From: Phaeosaccion multiseriatum
Taxonomy: Eukaryota; Ochrophyta, other classes
Assembly: GCA_965112735.1 (NCBI GenBank)
Contig: OZ218953.1
Location: forward strand, 2,232,001-2,296,000
Length of the DNA: 64,000 nucleotides
Direction of reading: 5' to 3'
The first letter of the stretch is position 1. Every line of letters begins with the position of its first letter. The notes below the pieces were generated by a model. The model searched no databases and had not been told where the DNA came from. It saw only the letters and a list, made by a program, of their open reading frames with translations. Shown one piece after another: positions 1-14,090 of the stretch. The position numbers and the translations under genes were made by a program.

Positions 1-767
1 GTCCAGTTTGCTGCCACGAGTTGTCTCCGTCACAACCACGGAGGGACTACTGTCACCGCCTTCGGAAAGAACCTGTGGGTGCGTGCAGCCGAGCGGGTGG
101 GTGGGTAGGCGAGTACGTGAGCTAGTTAGTAAGTCCCTCTCTCCGTCCGTCCGTCCATCCCTCCCTCCCTCCCTCCCTCCCTCCCTCCCTCCCTCCCTCC
201 CTCCCTCCCTCTCTCCGTCCCTCCCCCCGTCCCTCCCTCTCTCCCCCCGTCCCTCCCTCTCTCCCCCCCTCCCTCCCCCCTCCCCCTCCCTCCCCCCCTC
301 CCTCCCTCCCTCCCACCCTCCCTCCCACCCACCCTCCCTCCCCCCCTCCCTCCCTCCCCCCCTCCCTCCCTTCCCCCCTCTCTCCCTCCCTCCCTCCCTC
401 CCTCCCTCCCTCCCTCCCTCCCTCACTCCCTCCCTCTCTCTCACCCGAAGCAGGGGCACGTCTCCAAGCTCTGTCTTGAAGGTGATGGCAATCGGTCCGG
501 AGCCGTCCACCGTGCACACAGGCCCCTCCTCGTCCTCCCCCGCCAGGTCGACAGCCCCCAGCGTCCACATACCCTCCAGGGCCTCCTTCAGATCACCAAC
601 TGTGCCGTTGGCGTCAATCGATCCTGTGGTTGCTTGTCGGAAACCTAGCTCGAAGGAGCCGTTCTGCCCGGTGCAGGTCAGGTTCTGCTTCTCCCACAAT
701 GGCGGCTCTAGAACGCCTGTGTGTACACGCAATGTACGCATTGGTGGTGGACAGAGAGGGGTGTGGG

Positions 768-813
<46 letters not shown>

Positions 814-2481
814 TGCGTGTGTGTGTGAGAGAGTGTGGGTGTGTACGTGTGGGTGCGCACGTGCGTGCTTGAGGAAAAAAAGAAGAGGGAACCAAGGCGA
901 GGGGCAGAGAGAGAGGGAGAGAGCGAGAGAGCGGCGGAGAGATGATTTCACCGCCACATCTTCGAAAACCCTTCACGCACTCACTCACTCACTCACTCAC
1001 TTACCGCTCTCATTGGCGTAGTACAGCTGATTGAGAACGAAAGAAGGGAGAGACACGCACGCATACACGGACATACACGAAGCTTAAAGTGAGGGAAAAC
1101 AGCACACATTCGACGGTTAAGAGGTAAAGGGCAATCGTAGGGGCATGCGCAGCTTTGTGTGTGTATCTACACTTGCATCGTGCGTGGATGGAGCCCTGGT
1201 ACTCTCTCCAAGTGTTCAGACTAGCTGACTGATACATGACATAGCGAGACGTCGGTACAGGCATATAGGTGTGGGTAGGCATTGGTTCAGATGGGCGGCG
1301 CTGCTTGAGCTCCTGAGCTTCCCTGCTTCGTCCCTTCACTTTCCTTTCTTCCTTCCTTCCGTTCTTCCTTGTTCCTTCATTCCTTCGCTCCCTACTTCTC
1401 CCTTTCCTTCCCTTTCCTCTCTCTCGCCCTCCCTCCCCCCCTCTCTGTATCACCAACTCCTCACCTTGGGATCATCTCCAGTGGGGCAAGACCTGAGGCT
1501 GCAGTCATATCCCGTCCAGTCTGACGCGTTGTGGTAGGAAGGCGCCCCACTCGTGTAGCCAGAAGTGGCACAGTGACAGCCCATCATCTGAAAGACACAC
1601 CAAGAGTGGAGTTTAGAGTGGGTGGGTGGAGACCAATAGAAACGTCAGTCCAGAAGACAAGGGCAGGGGAAGAGAGAGAGAGGGGAGGGAGTCAGTAGCA
1701 TGTGGTGTGCAAAACTGGACCAACCCACCGACCGACTGACCGACTGACCGACTGACCGACTGACCTGGTCAGCATCCCACGTGGCAGAAGCGTTGGCCGT
1801 CGACCCGTACGACACAGGCGCGGGGTTCAAATCCGAATCGGTGGCAAGGAGGGCAAGCTGACGCATGGTCAAGCATTGGCCATGGCCCGAGCAGTAGGAG
1901 CCTGTTTCTGTAAAGCCGGGGCATGTATGACGCTCGCAAGCACCGCCTTCGTGACCAGTGTGGCACACGCATTCCCCGGTGGAGCGGTCGCATTTACCCT
2001 GCGTATGTGTAGGTTAAGCGGGTGGGAGGAAGGCTTAGGCTATAGGGTGATGCGCAAGGGAGGGAAGGAGAAGGGAGTGGGGGGGGGAGGAAGGAAAAAG
2101 GGGGGGAAGTTGCATTGTATGGTGCCTAGGGAGCGGGACTGAAGAGAGAGATCAGGGGACGCTGCACCTCCCCCCCTCCTCTCTCCCCTCCTTACTCACT
2201 CCCTCCTCCCCTCCTTACCGCATTGCTACACTCCATGTGCCTATGTGCGCTGCCGTCACTCCTGGCCTCGTCAAACCACGCAGGGCCTGACGGACAGGTT
2301 CGCATTAGGCAGTTTCCGAACCATCCTGGAGGAGGAGGAGGAGAAGAAGAAGGGGGAGGTGGAGGAGGAGAAGATGGAGGAGGAGGAGGAGGAGGAGGAG
2401 GAGGAGGAGGGCGAGGAGGGCGAGGAGGAGGGAGAGTAGTAGAGGTAGGAGTAGTAGTAGTAGGAGGAGAAGGAGGAGGAA

Positions 2482-2529
<48 letters not shown>

Positions 2530-5500
2530 CAGCAGGAGGAGGAGGAGGAGGAGGAGGAGCAGAAAGAGGTGGTGCGCGTTGGTGTGCGCGTGTTTCCCAT
2601 TTACCCCAGTCAATATACCCCGCTTCCCCGCCCCCGGGACAGAGTCCTGTCACCTGCAACCGTACCCGTGTGGCACTCGCAGTCGAAGTAGGGCTGCCCG
2701 CTGCACCGCCCATGTCCATAGCACTCCTAGTGGCGTATTAAAGAATGAGGGGGTGGCGTGGTAAGGTAGGCGCAAGAGGCCACGCCACATACAGGAGAGG
2801 AGAGACCCCACAAGCCACACACAGGAGAGGAGAGGAGAGGAGAGGAGAGGAGAGGAGAGGCGCCCATGGGAGGATGAGGCGGTGGTAGGCAAGAAAGGGG
2901 ACATAGAGACCTTCTTTGATTTGACACACCCACCCATTGACTGACTAGAGCCTTTACCTGGTATGGGCTGTAGGTGGGGTACCCCAGAGCGAAGTCGATG
3001 ATGAAGCTTCGAGGGGCTCCGAGCTCGAGCTCCAAGTCAGGCTTGCCGCCCTTGGAACTGCCTTTGTACATCCAACCGGTCCCGAAGTCGGTCAGGAAAT
3101 ACGTGTTGCTGGGGTCTCGGCCGTCCAGCTTGAGAGGGGAGGAGAGGAGATAGAGATGGACACAAAGGGGCGGGCGGGGGGGGGGGGTCAGGGTGAGGGC
3201 TAGCTTATCCAAGTCAGCATGCCGGACTGACTAAATGCCTACCAGCCTTCCAGCCGTTCCTTCCCTTTTCCTCCCTCCCTTCCTTCGTCCCTTCCTTCCT
3301 CCCTTCCTCCCTTCCTCCCTTCCTTCCTTCCTTCCTTCCTTCCTTCCTTCCTTCCTTCCTTCCTTCCTTCCTTTCTTCCTTCCTTCCTTCCTCTTAAGCG
3401 CGTCCGTCAACTGACCTGTATACTCTGCGGCGAGACAAAAGGCTGCACGTACTCCTCGATCTGCTCCTCCCCAAACCTCGTGTTGATAGCGCCCGTGGCC
3501 AGCAGCTCCATCTCCATAACGCTCTTGGAGTAGTTGTACATGTCCGCCTGTTGGTTGTTCGGAGGGAGCATGGCAGTGGATGGGTGGATGGATGGATGGA
3601 TGGATGGACGGGATGGCAATGGATGGATGGCAGTGGATGGATGGATGAATGGGTTGACAAGCGGATGGACGGATGGATGGATGGCAGTGGATGGATGGAT
3701 GGATGAATGGACGGATGATGGCAGTGTATGTTTGGTATTGCCGTAGGGGGGATGGGGGGTTGAGGTCCGGGGGCTGTGGGGTTGCCATATTGGACCGCTT
3801 GTCTTTAGGGGACAGAACATGACTGATTGCACCCACCCTTCCACCCACTCAATCACTCAATCACTCTCACTCAATCACCCCAACCACACCCGCTCACCCA
3901 CCTACCCACACACTCACACCCACCCACTCACCTTAAACAAGGCCGGCTTGTACACATCCGTGACCAACATATTCCCTTCGATAAGGTCCAGTGCGATGGC
4001 CCTGGGGTCGGACAGATTAAAGTCGAGGGCAATTTCAGTGCTGTAGTTACCACTCCCATCGCTATTGACGTCGTCCAGATGGCAGCGCATGACAAGCCCG
4101 TCCGTCTCTCCTGCGGCCCCCTCAAGCATCTCGTCAACGACGTAGAGAGTAGCTTGTTGAAGGTCGAGGGCGAGGCCCCGGGGGGTCACCAAGTCCTTGC
4201 CCAGGGCTTGCAGCTTTGGGGGGAAGCAGGGAGGGATGGAGGGGGGAGGGGGCGAAGGCGGTAAGGGACTGAGCCGAAATAAGGGAGTAAATGAAGAAGG
4301 AAGGGAGGGGGGAAGGAAGGAGGAGGAGGCAACGAAGTAAAGATATGATAAGAGACATGATGGACAAGCCACTGTCGTACTCCATGCACCATTGCCACAA
4401 TCCATTCCATGCCTCACATTAGCGCGTATGACGTCAGAGAGGTCCTCAACAAAGGTTTCCGAGTCGGTGCCATTGCTGAGCTGCTTGCGCTGAATTTTGC
4501 CATCGGCAGTGTCGGCCCTGCCTGGCACGGTCCAGTACGCGTAGCGATAGTCTTACGGTACAGAGGAGAAGGAGGAGGAGGAGGAGGAGGAGGAGGAGGA
4601 GGAGGAGGAGGAGGAGGAGGAGGAGGAGGAGGAGGAGGAGGAGGAGGAGGAGAAGGAGGAGAGGGGTGGGGTGGCGTGGGCAAGACAAAGGGAGGCGAAT
4701 GAGGTAGGACGTTGAGGAGGGTATATGCGCAATGCAATGTATGCATACACACACATGACACACAGCACACGGCACACGCAGTAGTGTAACAGTGAGTCTG
4801 TCTGCCTCTACCGGCGTATGTTCGCCTGTATGCCTTTAGCGGTGTATGTGTGTCTGAGATGCCTCTAGCGGTGTATGTGTGTCTGAGGCGCCTCTGCTAT
4901 TGGTGTTCCCTACCTGGCCTGAGATCGAGCTCGATGTACCCCACTGTGTCCTCCAAGGCCAGCTCCGCGAAGACAGTCTTGGGCGCTGTGTGGTACAGGC
5001 TAAAGTCGTACTCGGCCTCAATGTCGCTAGGCACCTGGCCGCATGTAAAGCATATGGGCAAGAGAGAGAGAGTATACAGAGTAAGTATAGCACCTCAGGA
5101 GCACACGTGGGGGAGTGACATGAGTGAGGGAAGAGTGAGTGCACGCTCGCGCGAGAGATGGAGAGCATCAATAGGAGGGAGGAAGGGAGTGCCACTAAGA
5201 GAGGAAGGAGGAGGGCACATGTCTAGAATCTGGATGAGACAGAGAGGGAGAGACCGAGAGCGAAGAGAAGAGAGATAGGGCCGCCGGGGAGAGAAGAGAG
5301 AGAGAGAGAGACAGACAGAGACATGAGAGAGACAACAACACGTACCGTCATTTGATAGATAACGTTCCCCTCCCCCCAATATATGCGTCTGTAGGTCATG
5401 TCCAGAGCGATGGCATTGGTAGCGTTTGCGCTGCTCACATTGGAGAAAGCCTCCGCAGTCTGACCCTTGGATCCCACGTACCTGCACAAGAGGACAAGGG

Positions 5501-8080
5501 GAGGGATTGAGGGAGGGAGGGGGGGAGGGCTGTTTAGGAAGGGATGGAAGGAGGGAGGAAGGGAGGGACTCCCTCACTCACTCACTCACTCACTCACTCA
5601 CTCACTCATTCACTCACTCACTCACCAGTAGACTCCAGGGTCATCAATGCCTGAGGAGAAGGTGGTGTAATCGTCGTCTTCGGTGGCGTTTTTTCCCTCG
5701 TCTGTAAAGTAGAAGAAGATTTCATTCTTCCCTTCGATGGCGTCCCAATATATCTCCCCGTCCGCAAACGCTGTCAGACCTGAGATGAGGGCAGGGAAAC
5801 GAATGACAGGACGGAAGGAAGGAGGGACGGAAGGAATGAGGGAAGGAAGGAGGGGGAGGGGATGTGAGAGGGAAGAGGTAGAGGCAGAGAGGCAAACGTG
5901 GAGGCAAAAAGCGGTATGGGGGCCTGCGTGAGGGAGGCACCCCCAAGGGGAGGGGAGAGAAGAGGATAGAAAAGGAGGAGAGAGGTATACACATACGCAC
6001 ACAGACACACACACATACACACAACACACACACGCACACAGACACACACACATACACACAACACACACACGCACGCACCAGGGCAGGTCTGCCTTCCCGG
6101 CCACTGAGAGGAGGAGTACAAGAACTGTCCACAGGGGCCGTAGTCCTCAGCATAGCCCCAGTCGGGGTCGCAGGTGCAGGTACCAACGTCGTAATCACAC
6201 TGACCGCCTCCACAGCAGGCGGTTGCCTCCTTGGTGCCTTCGTTGGTTCGGAGCCACATGCCTAGGTCAGCTTCGTCATGGGCCAGCTGAGAAGGGGGGA
6301 GAGGGTGGGGAAGGTCAGAGAGAGGGGAGAGAGGGACAGGGAGAGGTACGAGGCAGAGTGAGGCTGCGCGAGAAAGGAAGGCACTGACAGAGAGATAGAG
6401 AGAGGGTGAGAGAGAATTTGTAGGCCTGCTAGCCTGTTAGGCTGTGGTTAGGCTGTGGTTGTTCTGGTGGCCTGGGTGACCCACCTGCTCTCCCCCCTGT
6501 GTCAGGCTGGGCACGACGAGAAGAGGCACGTTTCCGTGGTCCTTGTGCAGGGTGATGTTGGTGACCACAGTGGAGCTATCCGCACACACGCCACCCGCAC
6601 CCATCGAGATGGTGATGTTCTCCTGTGTAGGAAGAGGAGGAGGGGGAGGAGAAGGACGACGACGACGACGACGACGACGACGAGGAGGAGGAGGAGGGGG
6701 AGGGGGAAGAGGAGGAGGGGGAGGGGGAAAAGGAGCAGGGGGAGGGGGAGGAGGAGGACGACGACGGAGGAGGGGAGGGGATACGACAGAGGCTTCTCGT
6801 GAGCGACGCTTGTCGCTGATGGGCAGTTGTGGGAATGACGCGGTCTGTAAGGAGGAAGAGAGAGCTTCAAGAAAGATGGAGCTGAGTTGCTCCAAGGCCT
6901 CGCGAGCGCCAAGCAAACGTGGAATCAATCGCGGTCAATCACCAAAGTGTCCATAATGATGCATTTATACATGTGTGTGTACATGGGGAAGCAAAGGACT
7001 TCTCCACTCAGGGATTGTGGGAGTTGAAGAGAAAGAGGAGAAAGGAAAGAGAGGGGGAAAGCAAAGTGTGCCAAGCCTACCATACTTGTGTGCGTGTGTC
7101 TATGCGTATGCGTGTGATGAGTGTGTGAGTGTGTGCGTATGAGTGTGTGTGTGTACCTACCGCGCTGAGCAGAGACAGGTCGGCGAGTCGGCTCTCTATG
7201 AGGGCGCTGCCTGCGTCCCAGGGGAGGCGGTCCGTTGCCACGCCGTCTTCCGAGCGGAAGCGGAACCAGCCCCCACAGCTGTCGCCGCAGACGCACACCA
7301 GACTGGTTGGTGATTCGCCGTCAGTCGTGGTGATCGTTTATCGTTGTCGTTTGTGATCCGACGCACACGCACACGAGCATGCGAGCGGTGTGGAGAGGGG
7401 GGGGGCGGGGAGAGGTAACGATGAAACGAGAGGAGGAGACGAATGTGTTCAGCGACAGAGAGCGAAGAGGGTGGGTGGGTGGGTGGGTCTTCCGTGTTTT
7501 GGGAAGGTAAGGGGGAGGGGAGGGGAGGGCGACAGTGCCTCATATTCAGGGTCACGTTGAGGGTAAGGTGCTGCACTTGCTACAAACTCGCCATCTCAAA
7601 GGCAACCACCCTGGCTGACCGAACAGCTTCTTGACAAACTGACTGACGGACGGACGGACGGACTACCTCACTGATCGACTGACTGATTGACTGACTTGAC
7701 CACCTGACTGACTGACTGACTGACTGACTGACCGACTACCTCCCTGTACAGCTCAGTGACCCTCGTACCTCAGGGCAGTGACCATGTAGACTGACGGGGT
7801 GGCGGACACATTGCTGCTCGCGAGCTTCTTTGCCTTAATGTAGAGCGGTGGCAGGTCCCCTGAATGGCCTGTGAAGGTGATACTGGTCGTGGTGCCGGTT
7901 TCGCTGCAAACTGGAGGTGGTTGGGTGGGTGGGTGGGGGGTGGGGTATGGTGTGAGGCGTGGGTGGGCGCGCAGGGAGGCGGGGATACGAGCATATAGGT
8001 AGAGGGTGGATGGAAGATGATACACGGGACGTGGGAACGCTGAGGTTTGGAGGGGCGGGGAGGATGAAGCTGAGAGAGAA

Positions 8081-8111
<31 letters not shown>

Positions 8112-9151
8112 AGAGAGAGAGAGTGACGAACCTGAAGTTTGCGAGTCTGAAAAGCTCACTTCCACACCATTTTCGAAGTTTATTGTGCGAAGCGCCGTGA
8201 GCGATTTGGCCACATCTTCCTCTGTGTAAGACGGCAGAACCTGAGAGTGGCAGGGAGGTGAACGGGGAAGAGACGAGGAGAGGAGAGGAGAGGAGAGGAG
8301 AGGAGAGGAAGAAAAGGAAAGAAAGCAAGGAAACGAAGGAGTCATTGAGTTGGCTCCCCCCTCCGGCCCTGTTCCGGCCCCGTGGATGTGAGAGAACCCT
8401 CCATTCTCTGCCCCTCTACAAAGGCCCTCATGACGTCGTTAGTCGTCGTCTCTTTGACCATATGGAGGGGATTCAGCCTACCCAGCCCCATCCCACCCCC
8501 CTTACCTTGGCGTACTCCCCCCTGTAGCTCAGCTTAAAACTTCCCGAGCACGTGGAGGCGCACTGACAGAAGAGCAGCGCCTTCTCGTCCTGCTGTCCGA
8601 TGGTGATGGGGTTATCCCCCTCCACGCACGCCTTCTCGCTACAGTCGAAGCCGCTGTAGCCCAAGTCGCACAGACACCCGTGGATCTTTCCTGCATCCCA
8701 GTGGGTATACTCTGAAGTGCGGTTGAGTCTGAAACCGTCGTTCCTGGAGGCGGCGGAGGCCATGCTAACGCACTCTCCGTGTCCGTTGCAGCCGTTGGGG
8801 CACTCCGCCCTCTCGCAAGCCATCCCCCCGTAGCCCTGCTCGCACGTGCACAGGCCTGTGGAGCTGTCGCAGTGCCCCATATTGCTGCAGGGGGCGTCTC
8901 CATGTGCGGTGTCCGCTGCTGAGGCGTAGTCCGCCCAGGCTGGACCTGCAGTGACATGCGACATGGAAGGAAGGAAAGGAGGAGAAGGAGGTGGGGTTGG
9001 TGTGCGAAGATGTTCAGCAGCAGTGGCAGCAGCAGCAGCAGCAGCAGCAGCACGGGGCTGGGTGTGGATGCGAGGGAATAAGCAGCAGGCGTCGCAGCCC
9101 CCCTCAGCACAGCGTGTGCACCTTGTGACACACTTTCCCCGAAGACGCAGT

Positions 9152-9183
<32 letters not shown>

Positions 9184-9634
9184 CAGTAGCACACACTGCG
9201 TACCACTCCTTACCTGATGGGCATGGCCTCAGAGAGCAGTCCGCCCCTTCCCAGCCTGTCCAGCACTCGCACCGCGAGTAGGTGTTGCACTCCCCGTGGC
9301 CAGAGCATCTGTTGTGGCACTGAGCCATAGAGCCTGCTGGAAGACTCACCAGCAGCAGCAGCTGTAGACCGACCGTTCGCAAGGCTGGAACGAGCCACGA
9401 TCTGCTGGTGCTGGCCGTGCGGCGACGCGGCTCCTCTCGAGATGGTACTGTCCACGATACTAGAGCCGGCGACGAAAGGGGAGGTGGAGAGGAGAAGCAG
9501 CTCAGCAACGCTACTGGTGGCGACACCGCCGATGAAGGCGTGACTCTGAACTGCCGCCGCCGTCGCCCCCCCGAAGGAGTTGTTGAGCCTCGCCAACCGC
9601 CAGGCAACAACAGCCCCGCCCGCTGGTCCTCCAT
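1..9634 (-). CDS. Secreted EGF-like / YWTD beta-propeller protein (3' end beyond window)
   Basis: Twenty-one exons (high to low): 9634-9214, 8945-8506, 8240-8132, 7910-7769, 7302-7161, 6622-6485, 6286-6079, 5779-5626, 5481-5346, 5034-4914, 4551-4418, 4213-3932, 3547-3416, 3128-2958, 2726-2654, 2325-2219, 1998-1765, 1587-1465, 1026-1005, 716-445, 72-<1. All junctions are GT-AG and phases agree, giving about 1,211 residues in the window. A hydrophobic segment ([15 protein letters not shown]) precedes EGF-like cysteine modules ([23 protein letters not shown]), then a repeat module with [15 protein letters not shown] ends. Exons 8-13 carry YWTD/LDL-receptor-type propeller motifs ([33 protein letters not shown]). 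A second EGF plus repeat module follows. It is probably extracellular or cell-surface. The start is uncertain: the hydrophobic stretch lies about 90 residues after the first ATG, so an upstream exon or a later start is possible. The family role is unknown. Confidence 0.8.
148..446. repeat. Imperfect (CCCT)n microsatellite
   Basis: About 300 bp of CCCT with interruptions lie in the intron between the last two visible exons of the EGF/YWTD gene. The repeat abuts the splice donor of the 716-445 exon. Confidence 0.95.
2327..2571. repeat. GGA/GAGCAG purine-rich repeat
   Basis: GGA triplets change to GGAGCA hexamers inside an intron of the minus-strand EGF/YWTD gene, next to the acceptor of the 2325-2219 exon. 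On the sense strand this is TCC/TGCTCC and would serve as a polypyrimidine tract. Confidence 0.9.
3291..3395. repeat. (CCTT)n microsatellite
   Basis: Pure and near-pure CCTT repeats in an intron of the EGF/YWTD gene. A separate GGAT/GGCA repeat follows at about 3577-3722 in the next intron. Confidence 0.9.
4561..4670. repeat. (GGA)n microsatellite
   Basis: About 100 bp of GGA triplets sit in an intron of the EGF/YWTD gene. They lie directly beside the acceptor of the 4551-4418 exon, so on the sense strand they form a TCC polypyrimidine tract. Confidence 0.9.
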
Positions 9635-10122
9635 TCTGCTGCGTCAGCCGTAGCGGCTACCCGCAAGGGATATTCTCTTCTATAAAGCCAGAGTCGTCAT
9701 TGTCTACTCTAATGCTCTCTATATCTGTCCCTATGGAAAGAGGGGGCACGGTGAATAAAGATCGCCAGGTAAGCGAAGATATGTCACTAAAAACGGTTAC
9801 ATCTGAGCTCAAACTCAAACTGGTTCCTCCTGCCGTAAGTCGCTTCGCAGGAGGACAGGCCTATCCCTCCTCCTGGTCGCCCATTAGCATCCGCAGCAGG
9901 GATTTTGCTGTTTGCTACAACAGGAGGGTCTGCACAGGTACATCACGACCAGAGTCTTTCCGTCGTTCGTCCTTCCTTGGGTTGCGAGGGGCTGGCAACC
10001 AAGAGGGAGCAGGAGAAGGATTAGCAGCAGCAGCAGCAGCAGCAGCAGCAGTTTTTGCTGTATAGCTCTTTAGTGTGTGGGTGGGGGTACTGCACCCACA
10101 GTGAGCAAGGTCACATTGCGCG
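9635..10122. promoter_or_regulatory. Divergent intergenic region between EGF/YWTD gene and bactofilin
   Basis: About 490 bp separate the two divergent start codons, so both promoters should lie here. A (CAG)n run is at about 10023-10052. I see no clear TATA box or known operator. Confidence 0.4.
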
Positions 10123-12436
<2,314 letters not shown>

Positions 12437-13517
12437 CTGACTCGTGACGCGTGACAAACAATTGGTAACTTAACTGCTTGCAAATGGACGAGAGGGAGCT
12501 GAGAAGCGCCCCTCTTGAGGGATGATGCCCCTTCCGGGCAAAAGGAAGCCACTGCGAAGTCGCGGTTGATTGCCCCTCTGAGGCCGATTTGAGCAAAGCT
12601 TGAACAGGAATTGAAACGTCGTTGACACAAGTTTGACCATGCTTTGAAGGCCCTTTGAAGGCGTTTGAGCAGATTCTGAGCCGATTTTCAAGCAACTTCG
12701 ACCGATTTCAAAGGTGCTTCTAATGGGGCTCAGAAGCTGCCCATAGGCCTTCAGAGGTGGTTCAAAGTATGGTCAAACCCCGTTCAGAATCCCTTAGTGG
12801 TTGGCTCAAATCGGCCTCAGGGGGGGCAATCAAACGCGACTTCGCAGTACTTGTAAATGATCGGCAAGTTTGGATGTCCAAATTTCTCTTTGGTGTTGTC
12901 TGCCCCGCCTCCCTATATTCCTTACCTTTCCTCACACACGAAGGGAGATGACCAGGAGAAATCTTTCTGTCCTATTATTCATTCACATATGACGTAAACT
13001 AACGAGATAAGCAGGCGACCACGCGCGCACTCACAACAGCCAAGTAGAACGAGGCAAGATGGGCCAGTCAGACAAAGGCAAGGAAGGGAGCATCGGCACC
13101 ACCCCCAGAAGAAAAGTCCGTTCCGAGCGAGCGCCAAGGCACTCGAGAGCCAAGAAGGCATAGGCTGGCGACCCGCACTGGGGCCACCGAGAAGTGAAGT
13201 GGGCACGAAGCCAGCCAGGGATGGTGCTGCGAGGTTGATCCGCAGGGCCTCGTCGGCGGTGGAAGTGTTGGGACAGTTGTCGAATGAAGTGGTTGGCTCG
13301 CTCGCCCATGGCCCATTGAGCATTTTCAGCCCGGGGAGTGGGAAAACAAGTGTCTTCGGAGTGCGTGGACGAGCGCTTCTCTCTTCTTTCCTCCCATTGC
13401 CCTTCTTTCTCTCTGCTCTCTCCCGAGGAACAAACTTACACGTCAATTCCGCGCCAAGGGCCTTCCCTTCCTCCTCCTCTCCTCCTCCTGAGCAGCTTTA
13501 GCTTTCCCACACCCCCT
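12437..13517. other. Intergenic region between convergent genes
   Basis: This lies between the bactofilin stop and the 3' end of the HEAT-like gene. It holds the fold-back element at 12551-12853. The rest (12854-13517) has only short unsupported open frames on both strands and no recognised motif. Confidence 0.6.
12551..12853. repeat. Imperfect 300-bp inverted repeat (fold-back / MITE-like)
   Basis: The left arm at about 12551-12600 (AAGCCACTGCGAAGTCGCG ... GAGGCCGATTTGAGC) matches the reverse complement of 12803-12853. Internal blocks such as GTTTGACCATGCTTTGAA (about 12630) also pair with TTCAAAGTATGGTCAAAC (about 12761). The two halves pair over nearly their full length around a centre near 12703. 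No coding frame is apparent. Confidence 0.8.
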
Positions 13518-13702
13518 CTAGACCTTATCCCCCCCCCCGGATGCGGCAAGGGTCGGGAATGCGTGCATACATGCGGGCATGAGGGAGAGCAAATCTTCCC
13601 ACGCACGGGCCGCCTCTTGCGCCAACTGTGAGAGCGAAAAATGTAGAAGGAAGGGCGATGGAGGGGGCGAGTGAGTCATCAGTCAGTCGCGAGGATGGGA
13701 AG

Positions 13703-13733
<31 letters not shown>

Positions 13734-14041
13734 GAGCATCTGGTGCCATCCGAGCGGAACCTTAAGCCTCTACGCATCGCACGTACCTGCCGATGCTGCT
13801 GTTGTTGCTTCGTCATGGTCGAAGAGCAGTGAATAGCCCCTCCTCCTCCTCCTCCTCCTCCTCCTCCTCCTCCTCCTCCTCCTCCTTCTGGCCCCTCCGC
13901 TCCCGTCTTGCCGTCTCCATCAGTGCTCTCCTCATCCCAATCGCTGTCTTCATCCCAGTCACTGCTGCTGTCACTGTGACTATCATTGCTGCTGCTGCTT
14001 CCCCCCTTCTCCCCTTGTCCACCACTCTGCTGCTGATGCTG

Positions 14042-14090
<49 letters not shown>

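Noticed and set aside
13031-13446. Minus-strand ORFs upstream of the HEAT-like 3' end
   Set aside because: No domain, low-information composition, and no splice logic linking them to either neighbour.
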